A stretch of 64,000 nucleotides of DNA from the NCBI GenBank assembly GCA_964347345.1, contig CAYFYB010000003.1, positions 39,914 through 103,913 on the forward strand, given 5' to 3'. This document shows positions 50,510 through 58,124 of this stretch, one piece after another. Position numbers and translations under genes: made by a program. The notes below the pieces were generated by a model. It saw only the letters and a program-made list of their open reading frames with translations. It was not told the DNA's origin and searched no databases. The DNA is from JAJISG01 sp964347345 (GTDB lineage: Archaea > Thermoplasmatota > Thermoplasmata > RBG-16-68-12 > JAJISG01). Each line of letters starts with the position of its first letter. The stretch's first letter is position 1.

Positions 50510-51781
50510 TTACCTCTTCTCCACCTCAATGACCTGCCCTGCCGCCACCGTCTGTCCCATGTCCCGGATGGCGAACCTGCCGAGCTGGGGGAAGTCGGCA
50601 AAGGTCTCTATGGCCATGGGCCTGGTGGGCACGATCTTGACCACAGCGGCGTCCCCCGTCTTGAGGAACTGGGGATTCTCCTCCTTGACGGCCCCCGTCC
50701 TGGGGTCGAGCTTCTGCGACAGCTCCTCGAACCGGCAGGCCACCTGGGCCGTGTGGGCGTGGAACACCGGCGTATAGCCTACGGTGATGACGCTGGGATG
50801 GTTGAGGACGATGATCCGGGCCTTGAAGGATTTGGCCACCGTGGGCGGATTGTCCACTGGCCCGCAGACATCGCCGCGGCGAACCTCATCCCTAGCAATC
50901 CCCCGGACGTTGAAGCCCACGTTGTCCCCGGGCTCTGCTCGGGGAATCCCCTCGTGATGCATCTCGATGGACTTCACCTCTCCAACCTTGTCAGCGGGCT
51001 GGAAGGCCACCTTCGTATCCGACTTCAGCACCCCCGTCTCCACCCGACCGACCGGGACAGTGCCGATGCCCGTGATGCTGTAGACATCTTGGATGGGTAT
51101 CCTCAGGGGCTTGCCAACAGGCTTCTCCGGCATCGTCAGGGTATCCACGATCTCAATCAGTGTGGGACCGGTATACCAGTCCATCTTCTCCGACTTCTTC
51201 ACCACGTTATCGCCGACGTAGGCGGAGATGGGTATGAAGGGCACGTCGGCAGGCTTGTAGCCTACGGACTGCAGAAGCTTCTCCACCTCTGACTTGACGG
51301 CATCGTGGCGAGCCTTGTCGTAGGCGGGCTTTGTGGCATCCATCTTGTTGATGACCACGATGAGCTGGTTGACGCCCAGGGTTCTGGCCAGGAAGACGTG
51401 CTCGTTGGTCTGGGCCTGGCGCCCCTCGGGAGCGCCTACTACCAGGACGGCCGCATCCGCTTGGCTCGTCCCCGTGATCATGTTCTTGACGAAGTCCCGG
51501 TGGCCCGGAGCGTCGATGATGGTGAAGTAGAGCTTGTCCGTCTCAAACCTCCTGTGGGCCACGTCGATGGTAAGCCCTCTCTCCCGCTCTTCCTTCAGGT
51601 GGTCCATTACCCAGGCGAACTCAAAGGTGGGCTTTCCCTTCTCCTGGGCCTCCTTCTTGAACTTCTCAATGACGTGGGATTCGATGTGACCAGTGTCAAG
51701 CAGCAGTCTACCGATTAAGGTGGACTTGCCGTGGTCTACATGGCCGATGAAGACCATGTTCAGATGGGGCTTAGCAGGCAT
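50510..51781 (-). CDS. tuf: Translation elongation factor EF-1A
   Basis: Delivers aminoacyl-tRNA to the ribosome. G1 GHVDHGKST (about 13-21), G2 in RERGLTIDVAHRRF, G3 DAPGHRDFVKNM, G4 NKMD, then beta barrels with YTPVFHAHTAQVACRF. 423 residues, normal for archaea. A TATA-like gaataaatatgg (minus strand, about 51820) in the 71-base gap after EF-2 suggests an internal promoter. Confidence 0.98.
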   Translation of the reverse strand: MPAKPHLNMVFIGHVDHGKSTLIGRLLLDTGHIESHVIEKFKKEAQEKGKPTFEFAWVMDHLKEERERGLTIDVAHRRFETDKLYFTIIDAPGHRDFVKNMITGTSQADAAVLVVGAPEGRQAQTNEHVFLARTLGVNQLIVVINKMDATKPAYDKARHDAVKSEVEKLLQSVGYKPADVPFIPISAYVGDNVVKKSEKMDWYTGPTLIEIVDTLTMPEKPVGKPLRIPIQDVYSITGIGTVPVGRVETGVLKSDTKVAFQPADKVGEVKSIEMHHEGIPRAEPGDNVGFNVRGIARDEVRRGDVCGPVDNPPTVAKSFKARIIVLNHPSVITVGYTPVFHAHTAQVACRFEELSQKLDPRTGAVKEENPQFLKTGDAAVVKIVPTRPMAIETFADFPQLGRFAIRDMGQTVAAGQVIEVEKR

Positions 51782-51852
51782 TGACTAACCTCCGATTCCG
51801 ATGTCCATAGCGAGAATCCATATTTATTCCTTTTCAAGTGGGCCACTGGCGT

Positions 51853-54051
51853 TCAGGCGGCGTAATAGCTGGCGTCGTAAGGTTCTGGCTTGAGACCTTT
51901 CCTGGTCCTTACCTCGGCCACCACGTCGGGCTGGAGATCCTGGGGTACCCTCTCGAAGCCCGCGTTCTCGTAGGACCACAGAACCCTGCCCTGGGTGGCG
52001 GATCGGATGGCCGTGGCGAACCCGAACATTTCCGCCACCGGTGCCTTGGAACGGATGACGACCTGGTCCCCCTCCTGCTCGATGTCTTCGATGACCGCCC
52101 GGCGGGACTGGACCTCGGCGATGGCCGAGCCCATGACGTCCTGGGGCAGGCTGAGGACCACCTTCTGCTTGGGCTCCATGAGGATGCGAACGGCCTCGCA
52201 CATGGCACCGTAGATGGCTGATCTGACGGCAGGGATGACCTGGGCGGGACCCCGGTGGATGCTGTCTTCGTGGAGCTTCGCGTCCACCAGGCGCACCTTC
52301 ACGCCCATACACTTCTCCGCTGCCAGGGATCCTCGATTCATGGCCTCTATGAAGGCCTCCCTGCACAGCTCGATGGTTTCGTGCAGGTACTGGATACCCT
52401 TGGTGACGTCCACGAAGACGTTGTTGTTCTGGACCCACACCACGTTCCTGGCCTCGTCCTTGTCGAAGCCCAGGTCCATGAGCATCCTAGCCAGTCCCTT
52501 GGGGTCCTTTATCCTCTGGTTCATTGGGATCTCACCCTTTTGGATGGCCTCCATGACGGCGGGCTCCAGGGGTGCGACCTCAAGGTAGAAGCGGTTGTGC
52601 TTGTTGGGGGACTTTCCTTCGAAGGGACCTCCCCCGGCCTGAACGCCCTCCCGGTAGACGACGATGGGGGGTGAGGCCGAGATCTCCACGCCATGCTCGT
52701 GGACGATCCTGTACTGGGTGATCTCCAGATGGAGTTCCCCCATGCCTGACATGAGGTGTTCTCCCGTCTCCTGGTTGATCTCCACTTGGATGGAGGGGTC
52801 CGCCTTGGCGATCATGCGGAGGACCTCCACCAGTCGGGGCAGGTCCTTGGTGTGCTTGGCCTCGATGGCCACGGTGACCACAGGCTCGGAATAGTGGATG
52901 ATTCGCTCGAAGGGGATCATGTCGTTGCTGCCGGCCACTGTGCTGCCGGCGATGGCTGTCTTGAGGCCTACGCAGGCTGCCACGTTCCCTGCGGTTATCT
53001 CCTCTACGGGGATCCTGTCGGGACCGACGACCATGCTCACCGTCTGGAGCCGCTCAGGGTTGGCCAGCCCTATCACCCAGAGCTCCTGTCCTCGTTTCAT
53101 GGATCCGCTGAAGAGACGTCCCGCGGCCACCTCCCCCGCGTGGGGATCGATGATGATCTTGGTGACCACGAAGGCGGTAGGACCCTTCTCGTCACACCCT
53201 ATCATGGCTCGGCCCACCTCCGACTCATCGGGCCCTCTCCAGATTATGGGGATGCGGAGCTTCTGGGCCTCGAGGGGGTCGGGTAGGTGACGGATGACCA
53301 TGTTGAGGACGATTCTGTGAAGGGGCGCTTTCTTGGACAGGTCGTCCTGTCTCTCCTCCTGGAGGTACTTGTAGATGTCCTTGAAGGTGATGCCCGTCCT
53401 CTGCATGAAGGGGATGGAGATGGCCCACTTGTAGTAGGCAGAGCCGAAGGCGACGCTGCCGTCCTCCACCTTCACCTGCCAATCCTTCTTCAGCTCGTCA
53501 GGCAGCATGTCGGCGATTCTCTTGTTGACCTCCGTGATTATCTTCAGGAAGCGCTCCTGCATCTGCTCCGGACCGATCTTGAGCTCATTGATGAGGCGGT
53601 CAACCTTGTTGATGAAGAGCACGGGCCTGACTCTCTCTTTCAACGCCTGGCGGATGACCGTCTCCGTCTGGGGCATGACGCCTTCAACAGCGTCCACCAC
53701 CAGGATGACACCGTCGATGGCCCTCATGGCCCTGGTCACATCCCCGCCGAAGTCCACGTGGCCCGGAGTATCGATGAGGTTGATGAGGTACTCCTCGTCC
53801 TCGAACTTGTGGACCATGGATGCGATGGCGGCGTTGATGGTGATGCCCCTCGCCTGCTCCTGCTCGTCGTAGTCCAGCATGAGCTGCTTCCCTGCTAGCT
53901 CTTCAGACATCATGCCTGCGCCAGCGATGAGGGAGTCGCTCAAAGTCGTCTTACCGTGATCGATGTGGGCCACCGTACCGATGTTGCGGATGTAGCGCGG
54001 TTTATGGATTATCGACTGCGCCCTTCTGATGTTGTCTTCCTTTCGTCCCAT
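51853..54051 (-). CDS. fusA: Translation elongation factor EF-2
   Basis: Translocase GTPase of 732 residues: G1 AHIDHGKTTLSD, G2 RGITINAA, G3 DTPGHVDFGGDV, G4 NKVDRL. Domain IV has KLHEDSIHRGPAQVIPA with the histidine that is converted to diphthamide; Dph6 for the last step is encoded at 24 kb. Starts at ATG 54051; the 127-base gap before it may hold its own promoter. Confidence 0.98.
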   Translation of the reverse strand: MGRKEDNIRRAQSIIHKPRYIRNIGTVAHIDHGKTTLSDSLIAGAGMMSEELAGKQLMLDYDEQEQARGITINAAIASMVHKFEDEEYLINLIDTPGHVDFGGDVTRAMRAIDGVILVVDAVEGVMPQTETVIRQALKERVRPVLFINKVDRLINELKIGPEQMQERFLKIITEVNKRIADMLPDELKKDWQVKVEDGSVAFGSAYYKWAISIPFMQRTGITFKDIYKYLQEERQDDLSKKAPLHRIVLNMVIRHLPDPLEAQKLRIPIIWRGPDESEVGRAMIGCDEKGPTAFVVTKIIIDPHAGEVAAGRLFSGSMKRGQELWVIGLANPERLQTVSMVVGPDRIPVEEITAGNVAACVGLKTAIAGSTVAGSNDMIPFERIIHYSEPVVTVAIEAKHTKDLPRLVEVLRMIAKADPSIQVEINQETGEHLMSGMGELHLEITQYRIVHEHGVEISASPPIVVYREGVQAGGGPFEGKSPNKHNRFYLEVAPLEPAVMEAIQKGEIPMNQRIKDPKGLARMLMDLGFDKDEARNVVWVQNNNVFVDVTKGIQYLHETIELCREAFIEAMNRGSLAAEKCMGVKVRLVDAKLHEDSIHRGPAQVIPAVRSAIYGAMCEAVRILMEPKQKVVLSLPQDVMGSAIAEVQSRRAVIEDIEQEGDQVVIRSKAPVAEMFGFATAIRSATQGRVLWSYENAGFERVPQDLQPDVVAEVRTRKGLKPEPYDASYYAA

Positions 54052-54178
54052 GGTTCACCGACTCGGATAGTACTCTCACAAAACAGTGAACTCGCCTATC
54101 TAAAGTTTTCTCGCTGGGTGAGCGAGAGCGAAGCCACTCGAGGCATGATGGAGGATCCCTCCCACCGCGGAAGCATCT

Positions 54179-54502
54179 TCAGAGTTTCTCCACGTAGGCA
54201 TGGGCGTTGTTCCACTCCTCCGTAAGCCGATTTCGGGCCGTCTCGCTCTCCCAGAGGTCTGTGAGGTCGGGTCTGGCATCCTTGCAGGTCTGCAGGAGGT
54301 CATCCACAGAGATCGAGCTTATGGTCCGGAGAACGACCTCCTTCCAGGCTCGGATCTCGTTCTCGTGCCTCTGGGCCACCCGGTCCACGAGGGAGAAGTC
54401 ACCGGCAATCCACCCTTCCACGTAACCGCGAGATAGCCTGCTCACCCGTTGGGCTACCTTTGCCAGGACGGCGCCGCGGGCCATTTCGAGGAGCAGGCTC
54501 AT
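54179..54502 (-). CDS. Helical protein of unknown function in the translation cluster
   Basis: A 107-residue, apparently all-helical soluble protein (AKVAQRVSRLSRGYVEGWIAG; RHENEIRAWKEVVLRTISSI; LTDLWESETARNRLTEEW). The ATG lies 10 bases after the uS7 stop, so it is cotranscribed with uS12 and uS7. No family recognised. Not the usual gene at this position in archaea. Confidence 0.7.
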   Translation of the reverse strand: MSLLLEMARGAVLAKVAQRVSRLSRGYVEGWIAGDFSLVDRVAQRHENEIRAWKEVVLRTISSISVDDLLQTCKDARPDLTDLWESETARNRLTEEWNNAHAYVEKL

Positions 54503-54512
54503 GGAGCCTCCC

Positions 54513-55356
54513 TCACCTGGCTGAGGCGGCGACCCTCTCCAACTCCTCTTTCTTGCCGATGGAGTGGGAACTCATGTCCCCCTTGGATGCCAAGAGGATC
54601 TCGTTGGCCAGACACTCGTGGATGGGCTTCGGGCTCTTGTAGGTTGCCTGGACGGCACCCACGCATATGTGTCTCAGCGCCAAATCCAGACGACGGGCCG
54701 GGGCTATGTCCACAGCCCTGGGGACGGAGATGCCTCCGAACCTCAGCCTCGTGATCTCCTCCCTCGGTGCGGCGTTCTCCAAGGCTTCCACCAGAACCTG
54801 GACAGGGTTCTTCTTGGCCCGCTTCTCCACGATCTCGAAGGCCAGCTGGACGACCTTGATGGTCTTGGACTTCTTTCCAGTGTACTGCTCCGTCCTCATC
54901 ATGTTGTTGGTGAGTCTCTCCACAAGGTTGACCCTCGCCTTGGCGAAAGGCCTGTTTGCGTATCGGCCGCCGGTGTGAGGCAGGAAGGTGGGGGAGAGGT
55001 TGATGTATCTCTTGAGGCCAGGGTCTCTGACCTCCACCTGGGAGAGGTCCCAACGTCCGAAGAGAAGGAGGTTTGAGAGGGGTTTCTCTTCGACCTTCTC
55101 CTCTTTCCCCTTCTTCTCCTTCGTCTCCTTGGGTCTCTTCTCCTTCGTCTCCTTGGGTCTCTTCTCCTTCGTCTCCTTGGGTCTCTTCTCNNNNNNNNNN
55201 NNNNNNNNNNNNNNNNNNNNNNNNNNNNNNNNNNNNNNNNNNNNNNNNNNNNNNNNNNNNNNNNNNNNNNNNNNNNNNNNNNNNNNNNNNCTTCTGCTTT
55301 TCCTTAGCCTCGCCCTTCTCCTCCTCTTTCTCCGCTTCCTTCTCCGCAGCAGCCAT
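54513..55356 (-). CDS. rps7: Ribosomal protein uS7 with long repetitive N-terminal extension, interrupted by an assembly gap
   Basis: The core from about 55070 reads LLLFGRWDLSQVEVRDPGLKRYI, TFLPHTGGRYANRPFAKARVN, NNMMRTEQYTGKKSKTI, then VQVLVEALENAAPREEITRLRFGG and the uS7 C-terminus. Upstream in the same frame are three copies of EKRPKETK up to the gap. On the other side of the 100 N the gene starts at ATG 55356 with MAAAEKEAEKEEEKGEAKEKQ, five bases after the uS12 TAA. Both sides clearly belong together, but 100 N is not a multiple of three, so literal translation through the gap gives a false frame. The true length is unknown. Confidence 0.92.
55112..55190. repeat. 24-base tandem repeat, three copies, ending at the gap
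   Basis: Unit cttctccttcgtctccttgggtct, in perfect copies, coding on the minus strand for the octapeptide EKRPKETK. Array length is a multiple of three, so copy number can vary without breaking uS7. Confidence 0.92.
55191..55290. other. Assembly gap of exactly 100 N
   Basis: A placeholder-length gap inside rps7, directly at the edge of the tandem repeat. It was probably caused by the repeat; real size unknown. Confidence 0.99.
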
Positions 55357-55360
55357 GGGA

Positions 55361-55789
55361 TTACCTCACTGGCTTCTCCTTCCTGCCGCGGACCATTTCG
55401 AGGAGGGAGACGTTGTTGACCTGGATTACCTTGTACCGCACGCCGGGTATGTCACCGTACGAGCGACCCATCCGCCCTCCGATGCCCTCTACGAGGACCT
55501 CGTCATGCTCGTCGATGAAGTTGATGGCTCCGTCTCCTGGTGCAAAGGCAGTGATCTGGCGACCATTCTTTATGAGCTGTATCTTTACACACTTTCGGAT
55601 GGCTGAGTTGGGCTGCTTCGCCTCGATTCCCACCTTCTCTATGACGATGCCCCTGGCTTGGGCTGCACCTTCCAGGGGGTCGCTCTTCTCCTTCAGTTTG
55701 AGCATCCGCCGCTTGTAGTGGCGATCACTCCAGCGAAACCGCCGGCGGTCGTTCTTCAGCTTCCGAGCAGCGTGGAGACCACGGGCCAT
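55361..55789 (-). CDS. rps12: Ribosomal protein uS12
   Basis: A 142-residue decoding-centre protein: GLHAARKLKNDRRRFRWSD, KVGIEAKQPNSAIRKCVKIQL, NGRQITAFAPGDGAINFIDEHDEV and GRSYGDIPGVRYKVIQVN. First gene of the cluster; there is no rpoA2-nusA-eL30 block immediately upstream as in many archaea. Confidence 0.97.
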   Translation of the reverse strand: MARGLHAARKLKNDRRRFRWSDRHYKRRMLKLKEKSDPLEGAAQARGIVIEKVGIEAKQPNSAIRKCVKIQLIKNGRQITAFAPGDGAINFIDEHDEVLVEGIGGRMGRSYGDIPGVRYKVIQVNNVSLLEMVRGRKEKPVR

Positions 55790-55818
55790 GGAATTACTTA
55801 GTGTCGTAAACGAGAGGA

Positions 55819-55831
55819 GTATTTAAGTATG
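55819..55831 (-). promoter_or_regulatory. TATA box of the uS12-uS7 operon
   Basis: On the minus strand atacttaaatact lies about 30-40 bases before the uS12 ATG. 55832-56002 shows no other feature. Confidence 0.55.
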
Positions 55832-56002
55832 CTCGGATTCGAGGTCTATCCAGCCATCCGAATCCTCTTCTTGACTTCTCTCCATGCAAGGGGCGCAACT
55901 GCTTGAGAAATACGACACTATCCACGGACAAAGGTCAGCAGTTGGCCCTCTGACCGTTTTAGATATGGATGGAAGCTCTCAAAAAGGAATGGTGGGGTGC
56001 CG

Positions 56003-56233
56003 CTAGTGCACCCCAAGGCATAGGGAATATCCCATGTGTGTGCCCGGGTTATGCCCTTCGACTCCTATTCCATGCGGCGTATGGCTGGCAATATGGTCAC
56101 GACCATAATCGCTCGCCCCCGGTCTGTCGAAATCCTCCGCACAAGGACCGTGAGCCGCCGCCGGTTGAGCCACAAGCGCTAGAAACGCGAAGGCAAGTCC
56201 CAGGCCAATGAACAACACTATCGCTTTCCTCAG
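56003..56233 (-). CDS. Small secreted His-rich protein, apparent CTG start
   Basis: A 76-residue protein: MRKAIVLFIGLGLAFAFLAL-type signal peptide, cleavage near AAAHG, and a mature part of about 48 residues with seven His and two Cys (AHGPCAEDF, GASDYGRDHIASH, GHNPGTHMG). The pattern resembles short secreted bacterial proteins ending HNPGxHxG, of unknown role; metal binding is possible. CTG at 56233 is chosen because a full GGGAGGTGA sits just before it and the resulting RK makes a proper signal peptide; GTG 56218 would be 22 bases from it and lose the basic residues. Confidence 0.65.
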   Translation of the reverse strand: MRKAIVLFIGLGLAFAFLALVAQPAAAHGPCAEDFDRPGASDYGRDHIASHTPHGIGVEGHNPGTHMGYSLCLGVH

Positions 56234-56411
56234 CTTTTCACCTCCCGTTCTCTCTGGGTACTTGTAAGGCGCCCCTCCTCGGCGCAGACGGAGGAGGTGG
56301 TGGTCTTGTCTCTAATTAACCATTTTCCCAAGGGATTCCCAAAGGATTCCCAAATCTCCCGGTCCAGCTCCACATCCCATGGACCCTCCACGGAACTGAT
56401 TCACCCGAAAG

Positions 56412-58091
56412 CTATTCCTCCTCAAACTCACTAAGAGATGCCTGCTTACGACGGGACCTTCCACCTCGAGGTACCTTCTCCTCCTCCTTTGGAAGGAGAT
56501 ATCTGGAGCTTTCGTCCGACAGCCTGGGGGCCATGAAGAATCCCCCGCCGGGCTTTCCCACTAGAATCCTCTGCTTGAGCATCTCCCTAAGCCTGTCGAG
56601 TTCGTCGTGCATCCGCTTCTCCTTTCGTCGGGCGGAGTACATGTAGGCCTCGTCCCTTGTGTCCCTTGTGATCACCACGACCACCCTTCCTGGCCTGTTC
56701 CGGCCCGTCCTCCCGCGCCTCTGGATGGTCCTTATCTCCGACGGTATGGGCTCGTAGAACACCACCAGGTCCGTCGAGGGGATGTCCAGGCCTTCCTCCG
56801 CCACGGAAGTGGCGACCATCACGTTGTACTCGCCCGTCTTGAACTTCTCCACAAGCTCCACCTGCTCCCGCTGGCGCAGACCCACGTCGTTTCCCCGGTC
56901 AGCCTGGCCGACGAATCTGAAGGGCTTTGCCCAGGGCTTCTCCCGAATCTGCCGTACCATCAGCTCGGCCGTGTCCCTGTAGTGGGTGAAGAGGATGACC
57001 TTGGAGTCAGGCTTTCCGGAGAACTGCTCCTCCAATACCTCGAGGACCTTGGCCACCTTGGGGTCCTCGGGAAGAGTGACCCTGGCCAGCTTAAAAGCCT
57101 CTTGGACCTTGGGTATCTTGAAGATGACCTTGGAAGCCTTGGAACTCCCTTCTTCCTGCGATTCCTCCTTCAGCCTGTCCACATAGGAGCGCAGGGCCAC
57201 CAGGCCCTGGGTCTCCACGAGTTCCACGGCGTGGTTGATCTTCAGCGCCACCGCCAAGGCCGACGCCGCCGTGTAGAGATGGTAGTTCTTCTCCCCCCTG
57301 CTCAGCCTCCGCTGCACCTCCCTCTGGGCCGCCAGGATATCCTTGACAGTGGCCCGGCGCCTCTCTCGCAGGAAGCCTCTCTCCCTGAGGCCCTGGGCCA
57401 CCTCCTCGAAGGCTGACCTCAAGAGGTCCCGGATCCGCCGCGTGCTCACAGGCATATCCACCCGGACCCGATCCACCCTGACGTCGTGCATGTAGCTGAC
57501 CACATCTGGGTCGTATTCGGTCCTGATCTCCACGCCCTCGATCCCCAGATTTCGGCAGACCTCCAAGATCCTCTCAGGGTCGCTTCCCGGAGACGCCGTC
57601 ATTCCCAGCACGAGGCCACCGACCTCCTTGTAGGTCTGACCGACGGCCACGTATGCGTAATCACCAACGGCCCTATGCGCCTCGTCGAAGACCAGAAGCC
57701 CGAAGTCCTCCAGGCTGGCCCTCTCGTGCCTGAGGTCGTTCCCTACCACCTGCGGCGTGGACACCACCACGTCCTCATGGTACCAGGTCCACTCCCGGTC
57801 TGGCGGCGCCACCTCCCCTGTCATGAGGCCTATCTTCGCCCCCACGTGCCCCTTCAGGAAGGCGGAATGCTGTTCCACCAGGGGCTTCGTGGGGGCCATG
57901 AAGAGGACCCTGCCCTTTCCCTGCTTCAACACCTCCGCGATTACTAGGAGGGCCACCACCGTTTTCCCCATGCCAGTGGGAAGAACAATCAGAGTGCTTC
58001 TCTCGAGGCAAGATCGGGCGATGTTCTCCTGATAGGCCCTTTCCTCCAGCTTCCCCGCTTCTAGGAGGGGGTTGTCTAGGAGCACATCCAA
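56412..58091 (-). CDS. Hef/FANCM-type helicase without nuclease domain
   Basis: A 559-residue SF2 helicase like the N-terminal half of archaeal Hef: QENIARSCLERSTLIVLPTGMGKT (Q motif and Walker A), APTKPLVEQH, DEAH in VFDEAHRAVGDYAY, GMTASPG, the Hef-specific helical insert, VATSVAEEGLDIP and IQRRGRTGRN. Hef unwinds forked DNA at stalled replication. The XPF-like nuclease is absent; the protein instead ends with KQASLSEFEEE, which fits the PCNA-binding pattern QxxLxxF. Start ATG 58091. Confidence 0.9.
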   Translation of the reverse strand: MDVLLDNPLLEAGKLEERAYQENIARSCLERSTLIVLPTGMGKTVVALLVIAEVLKQGKGRVLFMAPTKPLVEQHSAFLKGHVGAKIGLMTGEVAPPDREWTWYHEDVVVSTPQVVGNDLRHERASLEDFGLLVFDEAHRAVGDYAYVAVGQTYKEVGGLVLGMTASPGSDPERILEVCRNLGIEGVEIRTEYDPDVVSYMHDVRVDRVRVDMPVSTRRIRDLLRSAFEEVAQGLRERGFLRERRRATVKDILAAQREVQRRLSRGEKNYHLYTAASALAVALKINHAVELVETQGLVALRSYVDRLKEESQEEGSSKASKVIFKIPKVQEAFKLARVTLPEDPKVAKVLEVLEEQFSGKPDSKVILFTHYRDTAELMVRQIREKPWAKPFRFVGQADRGNDVGLRQREQVELVEKFKTGEYNVMVATSVAEEGLDIPSTDLVVFYEPIPSEIRTIQRRGRTGRNRPGRVVVVITRDTRDEAYMYSARRKEKRMHDELDRLREMLKQRILVGKPGGGFFMAPRLSDESSRYLLPKEEEKVPRGGRSRRKQASLSEFEEE

Positions 58092-58124
58092 TGATAGCCT
58101 GGGCCCCTCTTAACCCTTAGTCCC

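Noticed and set aside
55112..55190. Tandem repeat as CRISPR or regulatory array
   Set aside because: The 24-base units are contiguous with no spacers and are in frame with uS7, so they are coding repeats.
54499..55356. Continuous frame through the N gap (QGDEGEET-type repeats)
   Set aside because: It only arises because 100 N is not a multiple of three; the correct frame on the uS7 side gives EKRPKETK and joins the real uS7 core.
55969..56211. Plus-strand 80-codon ORF
   Set aside because: It is antisense to the secreted His-rich protein, which has a signal peptide and a strong ribosome-binding site.
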